Of a stretch of 18,229 bases of DNA, positions 1 through 7,638 are shown in pieces. The notes under the pieces were generated by a model. That model worked only from the letters and a program-made list of their open reading frames with translations. It did not search any database and was not told where the DNA came from. A program made the translations under genes and the position numbers. Each line of letters starts with the position of its first letter. Position 1 is the stretch's first letter. The stretch comes from an uncultured Planctomycetota bacterium (GTDB lineage Bacteria; Planctomycetota; Planctomycetia; Pirellulales; Thermoguttaceae). The stretch lies in contig CADBTE010000128.1 of the NCBI GenBank assembly GCA_902797455.1, positions 1-18,229 on the forward strand, written 5' to 3'.

Positions 1-630
1 CACGATCCGTGGCACAAGGTTTTCCCCTCGCGAATTTTCAACGCGATGGTCAGCTCTCTGACCGGCGTGAGACTCCACGATCACAACTGCGGAATGAAGG
101 CGTACCGCCGCGAGATTTTCGACGAACTGACCCTCTACGGGGAACTCCACCGGTTTGTTCCCGTCTTGGCCGCGGCGCGTGGGTATAAGGTGGGAGAAAA
201 AGTTGTCGCCCACCGGGCGCGGGTCTTTGGTCATTCCAAGTACGGGTTTAACCGTTTTGTCAAAGGGTTTCTCGACCTGCTCACCGTTAAGTTCATTACC
301 GGTTACGGCGGCAGGCCGGCGCACGCGCTTGGGACCGTCGGCTTGATCTGCTTCGGTGTCGGCGCGCTGATACTCGCCTACCTGGCCGCCCGATGGGGGA
401 TCTCCCGGCTCCCCGGGATGCCGCCCGAGAAGCTCTACTTTCTCTCGGGGCGTCCGGCGGTGATCTATTCGGCGGCACTGTGCCTGTTCGGGGGACAGCT
501 CCTTTCCACCGGCATTATCGCGGAGCTGCTTTTGTCGTACCGCAAGCAGGCGGACCGCAAAGATTACTCGATCAAGCAGGTCATCGGCGCTCACCCCGGT
601 GAGACGGCGGTGACGGATGGGCCGAAATAA
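1..630 (+). CDS. Family 2 glycosyltransferase, DPM1/GtrB-like, 3' part
   Basis: The open frame enters from the left edge, so the N-terminal catalytic part (nucleotide-sugar binding, DxD) lies outside; about 209 residues are visible. They show the conserved NCGMKAYRREIF segment of polyprenyl-phosphate glycosyltransferases, then HRFVPVLAAARGY and HRARVFGHSKYGFNRF, which match the DPM1/GtrB/ArnC family pattern. Two hydrophobic segments follow (roughly positions 331-396 and 454-534), the usual C-terminal membrane pair, and then a short basic cytoplasmic tail. The family moves a sugar from a nucleotide donor to a polyprenyl-phosphate carrier at the inner face of the membrane; the sugar cannot be read from this part. 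The next gene starts 27 bases downstream on the same strand, suggesting an operon with the membrane protein and the haem lipoprotein. Confidence 0.88.
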   Translation, partial: HDPWHKVFPSRIFNAMVSSLTGVRLHDHNCGMKAYRREIFDELTLYGELHRFVPVLAAARGYKVGEKVVAHRARVFGHSKYGFNRFVKGFLDLLTVKFITGYGGRPAHALGTVGLICFGVGALILAYLAARWGISRLPGMPPEKLYFLSGRPAVIYSAALCLFGGQLLSTGIIAELLLSYRKQADRKDYSIKQVIGAHPGETAVTDGPK

Positions 631-657
631 CGTTCTGCCGGAGGGAAAGGCCGCGCG

Positions 658-2739
658 ATGAGAAACAAAAAGAATCGGAATCAACCGCGCATTGCCCCCC
701 GGCCGGCCGCTGACCAGTCGGTCCGGGCCTGCGGCGGGCCGCGCCTTCACCTGCCGATTCCCGGTTTTACCCCCAAAAGCGCCCGGGTCATGGTCACGGC
801 GCTTTTTCTCTTCCTGTGGGGGTTCTTCTCGATCTACGCCGCCGATTTCCTTCGCGTCAGCTCGATGCAGGAGGGAATCTATTTCGTCGGCGATCTGCTG
901 GCGAGACAGGTGGTCTTTATCGGCGGGCCGCTTAATTTCGCCTCGGTCCTCTTGATGCAGGCACTGCGCTTTCCCCCCCTGGGCGGTTTTCTTCTGGCGC
1001 TTCTTTACTCGGGAATCGCCGCCGGCGCCATCCGGTTCTTTCGCCCCTGCCGCGGCGTCTTTCTTTACGCGGCGGTGCTCGCCTTTTTGGCCGCCTCGAT
1101 CTGTGTCCGTCAAAAGTATGCCGTCTTCGGGCTCGATATGGTTCGAATCTACCTTCGTCCCCCGATCGCGGCGGTGGTGTCGTTCGCCTTCGCCCTGGCG
1201 TATCTCCGGATTCTTTCCGCCCGGCGCCGTGCCCTGGCGTTTTTGTTCGCCCAGCTGCTGGCCTACCTGCTGCTGGGCCTCTACGCCCTGTTCTTTTGGG
1301 GACTTGCCCTGGCGCATGAGGTGTCGCTTCCGCGCCGTGCCGACGGTAACGCCAAAAGCGACCCTCCAAGCGGTGCCGAAAGTGCCGCCGAGGCGGTTCC
1401 CGAGCCGCTGCGCCGGTGGGGATGGGGACTCTTCCTCCTCTTTCCGGCCCTGCCGTGGGTCTGGTATCCCCTCTTTAAGACGGGATTCCCGTTCTTTTCC
1501 CCTTACCTGGCCGACAACCTTCCCCGCGGCATCGCGGGGGTGATGGCGGCGCGGGTGACGATCAATCGTTTCCTTTTCCTCGCTGTGGCGCTGCTGTTCG
1601 CTTTGGCGCCGCTTCCCGCTGTGGCTCGGCGGCTGTTCGGTAAAGGATACGCGGCCGACGGTTCCCGCTTTTTGGACGCGGCGGTCTGGTTTTTGATTGT
1701 TCTTCTTCCCGTGATCTTTGTCGTCTCGGCCGGCTGGGATCAGAACTTCCGTCTTATGGTCGGGATGGCCGCCGCGATTCAGGACGAAGACTGGGACAAA
1801 ATATTGGCACTGGAAGAGCGTTCCCCCAATCCGACGACGGCGATGATCGAGACGCGCCGCTTGGCTCTGACCGAAAAGGGGGAAGTCAATAAATTTTTCG
1901 ACCGTCCCTTCTTCGGGGCGCCCTTGGCCGAACCGGCCGAGGTCTCGTCGCTGAGGATCATCGGCCCGGAGCTGCTGATCCGGCTCGGAAGCCCCAATAT
2001 CGCCCGGCGTCACGCGATGGATCAGACCCAGGTGGTTCGCACTCCCGTCTCTCCCCGGGCGATGCGGACCCAGGTCCTCTGCTGCCTGGTGCTGGAGGAG
2101 TACGGTCTGGCCGACCGCTTCCTTACATTGCTCGAGCGCTCGATTGCCGACCGCCGGTGGGCCCGCCGCTGGCGCCCGGTTTGGCAAGAGCTTCGCGGCG
2201 GGGACCGGACCGCCGGCGGCGGGGAGGAAACTCTTCCCCTGGCGGAGCGTATCCGAGATATGCGCTCCCTTCGGCCGAGCGGCGATATCACGGGTGGGTT
2301 CGAGAAGTTCCTTTACTCGCTCTACGTCATCGGGGAATATCGCCAGATCGAGCATCTGGCCAGACGCTACCAAGAGATGCATCTGGTCCATGTCGCCCTG
2401 CTTCAGGATCAGGAAAAATTTCGGCGCGATTTCGACTACTACTACCGGCATACCCTGCGGGGGGGAGAAGAGCCGATACCTACCCTGTTTCAGGATCTGC
2501 TCCTGTACTACGGCCTGACGGACAGCGGCTCGGCGGGTGACGGCGCCGAAGGGCCCCGCTACCCGGTCAGCCCCGAGCGGGCGGGGGCGTACGCCGGTTT
2601 TCGCCAGCTGTACGGTTCGGCTATGTCCCAGACCAACGCCGAGTATCAATCGGCCCTTGGGTATCAGCTCACCGAGAAGTACGGACAAACCGTCTGGTAC
2701 TATTTCGTCGCGATCGATACCTCGGTGATGGATTATTAA
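658..2739 (+). CDS. Polytopic membrane protein, DUF6057-like, with soluble C-terminal half
   Basis: A 693-residue protein in two halves. Residues about 45-360 contain roughly nine hydrophobic segments (for example near 45-66, 107-125, 168-186, 192-215, 300-325 and 341-360). The remaining 330 residues are soluble and helix-rich, starting around QDEDWDKILALEERSPNP, with a repeat-like feel (one helix pair after another, as in TPR proteins). This layout, and the position directly before a PD40/CxxCH protein, resembles the uncharacterised DUF6057 family known mainly from Bacteroidetes; I recall that pairing rather than having searched it. No catalytic motif is visible and no function is known to me. 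A Lys/Arg/Asn-rich N-terminus precedes the first membrane segment. The next gene starts within about 50 bases, so co-transcription is likely. Confidence 0.75.
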   Translation: MRNKKNRNQPRIAPRPAADQSVRACGGPRLHLPIPGFTPKSARVMVTALFLFLWGFFSIYAADFLRVSSMQEGIYFVGDLLARQVVFIGGPLNFASVLLMQALRFPPLGGFLLALLYSGIAAGAIRFFRPCRGVFLYAAVLAFLAASICVRQKYAVFGLDMVRIYLRPPIAAVVSFAFALAYLRILSARRRALAFLFAQLLAYLLLGLYALFFWGLALAHEVSLPRRADGNAKSDPPSGAESAAEAVPEPLRRWGWGLFLLFPALPWVWYPLFKTGFPFFSPYLADNLPRGIAGVMAARVTINRFLFLAVALLFALAPLPAVARRLFGKGYAADGSRFLDAAVWFLIVLLPVIFVVSAGWDQNFRLMVGMAAAIQDEDWDKILALEERSPNPTTAMIETRRLALTEKGEVNKFFDRPFFGAPLAEPAEVSSLRIIGPELLIRLGSPNIARRHAMDQTQVVRTPVSPRAMRTQVLCCLVLEEYGLADRFLTLLERSIADRRWARRWRPVWQELRGGDRTAGGGEETLPLAERIRDMRSLRPSGDITGGFEKFLYSLYVIGEYRQIEHLARRYQEMHLVHVALLQDQEKFRRDFDYYYRHTLRGGEEPIPTLFQDLLLYYGLTDSGSAGDGAEGPRYPVSPERAGAYAGFRQLYGSAMSQTNAEYQSALGYQLTEKYGQTVWYYFVAIDTSVMDY

Positions 2740-2786
2740 GCACAATCTCGGCATTGAACAAACCTCACACCGGTCAACGTGAAAGA

Positions 2787-4370
2787 ATGAGTATGTTCCG
2801 CATCGGACGCCTAATACTGATGACAGCCCTTACCGCGGCGCTTTTTGCCGGCTGCCGCTCCCGGGCGGTGATCCCCGAGGGCGCGGCGCCGATAGCCGCC
2901 CGGCCTCGAATCTTCCCCGACTACGACGGGGTGACGTTCCCCGTGAATATCGCCCCGATGAACTTCCGTATCGATGAACAGGGTGAAAGGTTTGTGACGG
3001 TGCTTCACGCCGGCGACCACCGGGAGGTGGTCGGCGGGCGGGTCGTTTCTATCGGGGAAAAGGCGTGGCGGGAACTTCTTGCCTCGGGGGGGACTCTTTC
3101 GATCACTGTTTATCGGGAATCCTCCCGCGGCTGGGAGAGGTGGGAAGATATCGTCAACGAGATTTCTCCCGACCCGATCGATCCCTGGCTGGCCTACCGG
3201 TTGATTGAACCGGGATACAAAAAATACGACAGGGTCATAGTTGATCAGCGCTCGATGGAGTCGTTCGACGAGCGGGTGATCATCGACAACAACTCGATTA
3301 AGAACGGCTGCGTGAACTGTCACCACTTCCGGAATCGCTCGGGGGACGACTTTCTTTTTCACTGCCGCCAGCAGTTCGGAGGTTTGGTGCGGGTCCACGC
3401 GGGGGGGCGAGACGGCGCGCCCGATACGGGCCGAAAGACGGTCGAGCGATTCGACACACGGAATAACCCTCACAAAAAGGCCGCCGTCTATCCCGCGTGG
3501 CATCCGAGTCTGCCGCTGATCGCCTTCACGACAAATACGACCCCGCAGGTCTTTCATACACTGTCTCCCAATCGGATCGAAGTCTATGACCAGGCGTCGG
3601 AACTGATTCTCTACAACGAGGCGTCGAATCAGATGGTCCAGCTGACCGAGACCGACGACATTCTGGAGACTTTCCCCAGCTGGTCTCCCGATGGCGAGTA
3701 CCTCTACTACTGCAGCGCCGCCTTAGGAGAGGATTACTGGCAGAAAGATCCCCAGGGAAGGGCGGTCCTTGACGAAAGAGGAGAGAAAAAGATTGCCCCG
3801 GAAGCGTTGAAGCGAATTCGGTACAATATCTCGAGAATGCGGTTTCATCCGGAAAGCGCGTCGTTCGACCCTCCCGAGGTGGTGGTCGACGCCCCCGCCG
3901 AGGGAAAGAGCGCGATTCACCCGCGGGTCTCTCCCGATGGGAGGTTTTTGCTCTACACCATCTCGGCGTACGGATCTTTCCCGATCTGGCACCGGGACGC
4001 CGAACTGGAGATGCTTGACCTGGCCGGCGGAGAGAAAATCCCGACCGAGGCGATCAACTCCCAAGAGAGCGAAAGCTGGCATACGTGGGATTCGACCGGC
4101 CGCTGGCTCGTCTTTGCCTCGCGCCGGGACGATACCCTCTATACCCGTTTGTATTTCGCCCATATCGACGGCGACGGCCGCTTCACCAAGCCGTTTATGC
4201 TGCCGCAGAAGGATCCCGATGACAATAAGCTCCGGATGATGTCGTACAACATCCCCGAGCTGCTGGTCTCGCCGGTGACCGTCCCGGCTTCGACGATAAC
4301 GCGTGATATGGTGGTTCACTCTCCCTCTCAGCCGGAGTGGGTCGAGCGCCTGGACCCGCTGCTGCCGTAG
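2787..4370 (+). CDS. Lipoprotein with CxxCH haem motif and PD40/TolB-like beta-propeller
   Basis: I chose ATG 2787 because it gives a compact lipoprotein signal: basic start, hydrophobic stretch, then LFAGC at residues 19-23. A TTG at 2754 and an ATG at 2793 are also in frame. The 527-residue product has one haem c attachment motif, CVNCH, at residues 175-179. After it come PD40-type propeller blades with the typical W/SPDG pattern near residues 235 (YPAWHPSLPLIAF), 296 (FPSWSPDGEYLYY), 378 (HPRVSPDGRFLLY) and 431 (WHTWDSTGRWLVF). It is probably anchored in a membrane facing the periplasm, where c-type haem is attached. It follows the polytopic membrane protein closely, so the pair may form a membrane-bound complex, perhaps for redox or envelope carbohydrate work; that role is inference. 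One CxxCH alone does not prove haem binding. Confidence 0.78.
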   Translation: MSMFRIGRLILMTALTAALFAGCRSRAVIPEGAAPIAARPRIFPDYDGVTFPVNIAPMNFRIDEQGERFVTVLHAGDHREVVGGRVVSIGEKAWRELLASGGTLSITVYRESSRGWERWEDIVNEISPDPIDPWLAYRLIEPGYKKYDRVIVDQRSMESFDERVIIDNNSIKNGCVNCHHFRNRSGDDFLFHCRQQFGGLVRVHAGGRDGAPDTGRKTVERFDTRNNPHKKAAVYPAWHPSLPLIAFTTNTTPQVFHTLSPNRIEVYDQASELILYNEASNQMVQLTETDDILETFPSWSPDGEYLYYCSAALGEDYWQKDPQGRAVLDERGEKKIAPEALKRIRYNISRMRFHPESASFDPPEVVVDAPAEGKSAIHPRVSPDGRFLLYTISAYGSFPIWHRDAELEMLDLAGGEKIPTEAINSQESESWHTWDSTGRWLVFASRRDDTLYTRLYFAHIDGDGRFTKPFMLPQKDPDDNKLRMMSYNIPELLVSPVTVPASTITRDMVVHSPSQPEWVERLDPLLP

Positions 4371-4390
4371 GACACGCCTTTAATATAAAA

Positions 4391-4436
4391 AACAAGCGCG
4401 TCTGGGATGCCTAGACGCGCTTGTTCGTTTTTTGGG
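4391..4436. terminator. Bidirectional intrinsic terminator between convergent genes
   Basis: A perfect 13-bp inverted repeat (4391-4403 with 4413-4425) extends by one G-T and two G-C pairs to a 16-bp stem with a 3-base loop. On the + strand it is followed by C-G and six T residues (4426-4433). On the - strand the flanking A run (4385-4392) gives a T-rich tail. It lies 20 bases after the + strand stop and just outside the - strand stop at 4442, so it can serve both genes. Confidence 0.93.
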
Positions 4437-4441
4437 GCCTT

Positions 4442-5266
4442 TTATTCCAGATCGCTGTCGTCCAGTTCGCCCTCTTTCTCTTTTTCCTTTGCCTTCTCTT
4501 TCGATTTAGCGCTGCTGGCGCTGCGGTCGGTCGAAAGAACCTGCCGCAGCAGAGCCGAGAAATCTTCGTACCCCTTTTTGTCGGGAGGGCCGGGGGCGTA
4601 CTGCATGACCGAACGCTGATTTTTGGTCGCCAGCGCGACGAGCATCGACGAGACGGTCGCCAGGTCGGGCTCGCTGAGGATGATGCCGCGGCGGCCGTAC
4701 GGATCGGGACGGCGCGAGAAGGTCTTGCTGGCCAGCGCCAGGAAGGCGACCGAAGAGTCGATCCTCTGAAGCGTCATCAGACGGCGGACATATTCTTGAC
4801 GGCCGTCCTCATGGTCGTCCATCTTGCGGTCCGAGAGGATATGCAGCCCCGGGGTAAGATGGTCGACACCGACAACGTCGCCGCCATAGACGGCACCGCC
4901 GCTGGTACGGTCAACGCACATAAAATTGACCCCACAGTAGCAACCGCGCTGAAGCTCTTTTTCACCCAGTTCCAGTGCCTCCTCGGCGGTCTGACAGCTG
5001 AGGAGCTCTTTGGTGAGAAGGCCTCGGCTGCGCGGCTCGGGCGGAAGATGGCGCTTCGGCGCGTTGATGGCCGCCACAAACAGACCATGCTGGTTGATTC
5101 CCGCCCAGGTTCCTCCGGTTTTTCGATCGACCCCATAGACGGCGCGAGGCCGTCCCGACTGAATGCGGGGGGGAAGGGTGAATCGCTCAGGATCTTCTTC
5201 ACGGTTGAGCGCCAGAAGAATCGGGATGTCCGGAACCGTCTGGTACTGCAGAGCTAAAATGCCCAT
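4442..5266 (-). CDS. NRDE/TANGO2-family protein
   Basis: The ATG at 5266 is preferred over an upstream in-frame start at 5329 because it has an AGAAAGG ribosome binding site about six bases ahead and begins exactly where the family begins. The 274-residue product starts MGILALQYQTVPDIPILLALNREE, followed by GGTWAGINQHGLFVAAIN, a run of Arg/Ser around RSRG, and GVNFMCVD, all typical of the NRDE (TANGO2) family, which has an Ntn-hydrolase-like layout. In animals TANGO2/HRG-9 is linked to haem transfer; the bacterial role is not settled. Unusual here: the Cys that normally follows the initiator Met is Gly2, and the NRDE motif reads NREE. The C-terminus ends in a Lys/Glu-rich tail of about 25 residues. 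The gene is monocistronic, convergent with the haem-motif lipoprotein gene and divergent from the WD40 gene. Confidence 0.72.
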   Translation of the reverse strand: MGILALQYQTVPDIPILLALNREEDPERFTLPPRIQSGRPRAVYGVDRKTGGTWAGINQHGLFVAAINAPKRHLPPEPRSRGLLTKELLSCQTAEEALELGEKELQRGCYCGVNFMCVDRTSGGAVYGGDVVGVDHLTPGLHILSDRKMDDHEDGRQEYVRRLMTLQRIDSSVAFLALASKTFSRRPDPYGRRGIILSEPDLATVSSMLVALATKNQRSVMQYAPGPPDKKGYEDFSALLRQVLSTDRSASSAKSKEKAKEKEKEGELDDSDLE

Positions 5267-5351
5267 AAAGCGCCTTTCTGAAAGAAAACCAGCGGCGCGA
5301 GCTGCCGAGCAGCCGCTCCCGCCGTTCAAGAATCAAACTCCCCCTTAACTT

Positions 5352-5378
5352 ATTATAGATAATCGGTTTTTTCGATTA
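5352..5378 (-). promoter_or_regulatory. Candidate promoter and operator for the TANGO2-like gene
   Basis: On the - strand a consensus TATAAT lies at 5357-5352, about 86 bases ahead of the chosen start codon. Immediately upstream of it, over the place a -35 box and spacer would occupy, sits the perfect inverted repeat TAATCG-N7-CGATTA (5360-5378). No good -35 hexamer is visible at the right distance, so an activator or other sigma factor may be needed, or the inverted repeat may be a repressor site. This is motif reading only. Confidence 0.4.
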
Positions 5379-5479
5379 GGGTACCCTCTTTTTGACCAAC
5401 TTCGCGCTTTTTTTAAAAAACGTTTAGGATTATTCTTCCTCTTCTGGGCGCTTGGCCGGTTTAAGGGTGCTTCCGCGGC

Positions 5480-5548
5480 TCAAGGAACGAGACCTCGCGG
5501 CGGGAGAAACGCTCCTTGGTTCAAGAACGAAATTTCGCCTCGGGAGAA
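5480..5548 (+). repeat. Imperfect direct repeat upstream of the WD40 promoter
   Basis: Two copies of a 28-29 base unit, 5480-5508 and 5520-5548, share the skeleton TCAAGGAACGA and CGGGAGAA at their ends with a more variable middle; the first copy has one extra G. Start-to-start distance is 40 bases, close to four helical turns. The second copy ends exactly where the TTGAAA box begins. Confidence 0.6.
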
Positions 5549-5576
5549 TTGAAATTCCCCCCGTTGGGAATATACT
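5549..5576 (+). promoter_or_regulatory. Sigma70-type promoter for the WD40 gene
   Basis: TTGAAA (5549-5554) and TATACT (5571-5576) are separated by 16 bases; each differs from the consensus at one position. The expected transcript starts near 5583, leaving a leader of about 70 bases before ATG 5652. The -35 box is embedded in the inverted repeat GAATT-GA-AATTC (5546-5557), so a dimeric regulator could block it. Confidence 0.6.
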
Positions 5577-5651
5577 ATACTGCTGGTGTACCCCGCGCCG
5601 GGGGTAGAATATCCGGACCATCATGAAGGTTTTCCGCGAGGTTTTTGTCCG

Positions 5652-7499
5652 ATGTCCAAACGCTGCTATGGTAACGTTCGATCGCTTACGCTGTTGTCTC
5701 TGACCACGTTGATTTTGTCTGCATGGCTCGCAAGCGCCGGCGCTCAGCCGAACCCGGGCGCCTCGGCGACGATGAACACGGTCAACGCTACGCTGGGCGG
5801 CGGTGCCGCGCCGCCTGCTGCGACCCCCAAGGTTGACCCCTACGCCCCGCAGCCGGGTCCGCAGGCCGCCCCGCAGCAGGGGAACGCCTCCGCCCAGGCG
5901 GCGAAGCCGGTTCCCATCGAGATTGAGGTGGAGGAGGTCTCTAAGCCCGATTTTACCTATCGGCGTCACAAAGGGCCGATCACCGCCCTGATGATGAACC
6001 ACGAAGGGACGTACTGCGTATCGGCTTCGATCGATAAAACCGCGCAGGTGTGGAAGCTGCTGGATGAGCAGACCGGTCAATTCAGCGGGAATTTAGAATT
6101 TTCGTTCACCGAACGCATCAGCGAAGACGAAAGCGTCAAGCCGATTCGCGGGCACAGGGAGGGGATCACCGCGATCGATACCGATTCGGAATGGAGCTGT
6201 CTTCTGACCGCCAGCTACGACAAGACCGTCTTAAAGTGGCAAGACCCCAAAAAATCGCCAAGACGTTATTCCGGCGCGGCCGACCGTCTCTGGTCGGTGA
6301 AACTTGATCCGACCGGTTCGGTCGTGGCGGCGGCCTGTAACGACGGGCTCATTTATTTCTGGCATGCCGATACGGCCAAACCGGCGGGGAAGGGGAAATT
6401 CGATACCGGACAGGGGGCTCTCTACGATCTGGCCTTTACCCCCGACGGAGAAAGACTCCTGACCGCAGGCGGCGACGGCAAAATCAAAGTGCTCCGCCAG
6501 TCGGCTGTGGAGCGGGAATCCAAGCAAAAGACGAAGAAGAAGTCCGCCGCTTCCGAAGATGATGAGGAGGATCTTTCCGTCAAAGACGACGAACCCCCCG
6601 TGTCGGAGTTGACCGGGCATAAAAAAGCGGTTTTCACGGTCTGCCCCTCCCAAGACGGGGGATATCTCCTTTCTTCTTCCGCCGATAAGACCGCGCGTCT
6701 TTGGAATCTCTCCTCCCAGGAAGAGATCTGCCGTTTTGTCGGCCATACCGGGGCGGTTCGCTGCGCGATCTTTTTGACTGACAACGCGGTCATTACCGCA
6801 AGTGACGACAGTACGGTTCGTGTCTGGCTGATCCCCGATGAGGCCGCAGCGGTCGGGCTGAGTACTCAGCCGCGGGCCCAGACCACCCCCTCCCAGGCGT
6901 CGCCGATGGGACCCGATATGGGAGACCCGGATGTTACGATGGGACCGCAGGGGGTAATGGGACCGCAGGGAACCGGGATGGGTCCCGGGACACAAAGGGG
7001 CTTTGGCCCCTCCGGTCTGCGGGGATCCGCCGACGGGGATGACGAAGAGGATTTTTCAAAAGAGGCCAAGGCGGCGTTCTCGGACGACGATAACGACGGC
7101 AGCCGCTCGAACGGCCGCGCTAAATCGAAGAAGTCCGATAAGCGCGTTCCGCACGGGATCGAGGTCATCCGCTTCGAAACCGATTCCCCCGCTTTTGCGT
7201 TGGCCGCCTGCCCCATGTTTGTGGCCGCGGGATGCAAGTCGGGAAAGGTCTTGGTCTGGGAAATGAACGAAACGCTGCAAGGCAAACTGGTTCTTCCGAC
7301 TCAGACGCAGATGCCCGGCGGCCCGGGCGGTTTTACCCCGACCTCCCCCGGTCAGATGCCGACCGATCCCGACTATATTCCGCCTGATCCGGCCGAGCAG
7401 TTCATTCCGACCGGCCCCGGCCCTGTTCCGACCGGCCCCGGTCCGGTTCCGCCCGATAAGAACGTGCCGGCCGAGCCGAGCGCTGATTCGATGTCGTGA
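5652..7499 (+). CDS. Secreted WD40 beta-propeller protein with charged and Pro/Gly/Met-rich linkers
   Basis: ATG 5652 is preferred over GTG 5586 because it opens directly on a Sec signal peptide (basic start, hydrophobic SLTLLSLTTLILSAWLASAGA, cleavage near residue 31) and has GAGG 10 bases ahead. Of 615 residues, seven WD40-like blades can be placed: near 105 (HKGPITALMM..DKTAQVWKL), 168 (HREGITAI..), 210, 253, 322 (HKKAVFTV..DKTARLWNL), 364 (HTGAVRCA..STVRVW) and, after a gap of about 110 residues, 507 (SGKVLVWEM). Seven blades would make one closed ring. The linker between blades 4 and 5 is Lys/Glu/Asp-rich; the one between blades 6 and 7 has MGP/GPQG repeats and an acidic patch. The C-terminus is Pro/Gly-rich with a tandem PTGPGPVP unit. 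It probably acts as a protein-binding scaffold outside the cytoplasm; the partner is unknown. Confidence 0.85.
   Translation: MSKRCYGNVRSLTLLSLTTLILSAWLASAGAQPNPGASATMNTVNATLGGGAAPPAATPKVDPYAPQPGPQAAPQQGNASAQAAKPVPIEIEVEEVSKPDFTYRRHKGPITALMMNHEGTYCVSASIDKTAQVWKLLDEQTGQFSGNLEFSFTERISEDESVKPIRGHREGITAIDTDSEWSCLLTASYDKTVLKWQDPKKSPRRYSGAADRLWSVKLDPTGSVVAAACNDGLIYFWHADTAKPAGKGKFDTGQGALYDLAFTPDGERLLTAGGDGKIKVLRQSAVERESKQKTKKKSAASEDDEEDLSVKDDEPPVSELTGHKKAVFTVCPSQDGGYLLSSSADKTARLWNLSSQEEICRFVGHTGAVRCAIFLTDNAVITASDDSTVRVWLIPDEAAAVGLSTQPRAQTTPSQASPMGPDMGDPDVTMGPQGVMGPQGTGMGPGTQRGFGPSGLRGSADGDDEEDFSKEAKAAFSDDDNDGSRSNGRAKSKKSDKRVPHGIEVIRFETDSPAFALAACPMFVAAGCKSGKVLVWEMNETLQGKLVLPTQTQMPGGPGGFTPTSPGQMPTDPDYIPPDPAEQFIPTGPGPVPTGPGPVPPDKNVPAEPSADSMS
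7384..7455 (+). repeat. Short tandem repeat in the WD40 gene 3' end
   Basis: A 21-base unit is repeated in tandem around 7407-7448, differing by a few bases and encoding consecutive PTGPGPV units. It explains the low-complexity C-terminal tail and could be prone to length change. Confidence 0.55.
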
Positions 7500-7506
7500 T
7501 TTCTTT

Positions 7507-7536
7507 CGGTCCCGCCCGGTGGCGGGACCGTTTGTT
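7507..7536 (+). terminator. Intrinsic terminator after the WD40 gene
   Basis: CGGTCCCGCC (7507-7516) pairs perfectly with GGCGGGACCG (7521-7530) around a 4-base loop, followed by TTTGTT. It begins eight bases after the WD40 stop codon. Confidence 0.85.
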
Positions 7537-7538
7537 CC

Positions 7539-7564
7539 GGGGGGGCTTTGTTTGAAAGGCCCCC
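7539..7564 (+). other. GC-rich hairpin following the terminator
   Basis: GGGGGCTTT (7541-7549) pairs with AAAGGCCCCC (7555-7564) with one bulged G. No T run follows directly, so termination is doubtful; it may be a structural element of a short transcript ending at the next hairpin. Confidence 0.45.
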
Positions 7565-7638
7565 TTGGTGCCTGTCAAAATGGCAAGTCCCGCGGCTTGG
7601 GTTCGGTCGGGAGGGAAAAAGAATTTCACGGAAAAGTC

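Larger units (their letters stand above)
5267..5651. other. Divergent intergenic region, regulatory elements but no gene
   Basis: These 385 bases separate the - strand TANGO2-like gene from the + strand WD40 gene. I see a TATAAT box for the - strand with an adjacent inverted repeat (5360-5378), an imperfect direct repeat (5480-5548), an inverted repeat GAATT-GA-AATTC (5546-5557) and a + strand sigma70-type promoter (5549-5576). A - strand reading frame ending at 5430 runs through the region, but its residues are low-complexity Arg/Ser/Pro, it largely mirrors the WD40 gene, and I do not consider it coding. Confidence 0.6.

Noticed and set aside
5586..5651. Upstream GTG start for the WD40 protein adding 22 residues
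   Set aside because: It lies about 10 bases after the -10 box, has no ribosome binding site, and would place extra residues ahead of a clean signal peptide.
5623..5703. A 26-codon open frame (MKVFREVF...) overlapping the WD40 start
   Set aside because: No ribosome binding site is visible and it ends inside the signal-peptide region; a leader-peptide role cannot be supported from sequence alone.
5430..6080. A 216-codon - strand frame covering the upstream part and the start of the WD40 gene, ending in EEEE
   Set aside because: Most of it mirrors the WD40 gene; the part in the intergenic region is low-complexity Arg/Ser/Pro and coincides with the direct repeat and promoter.
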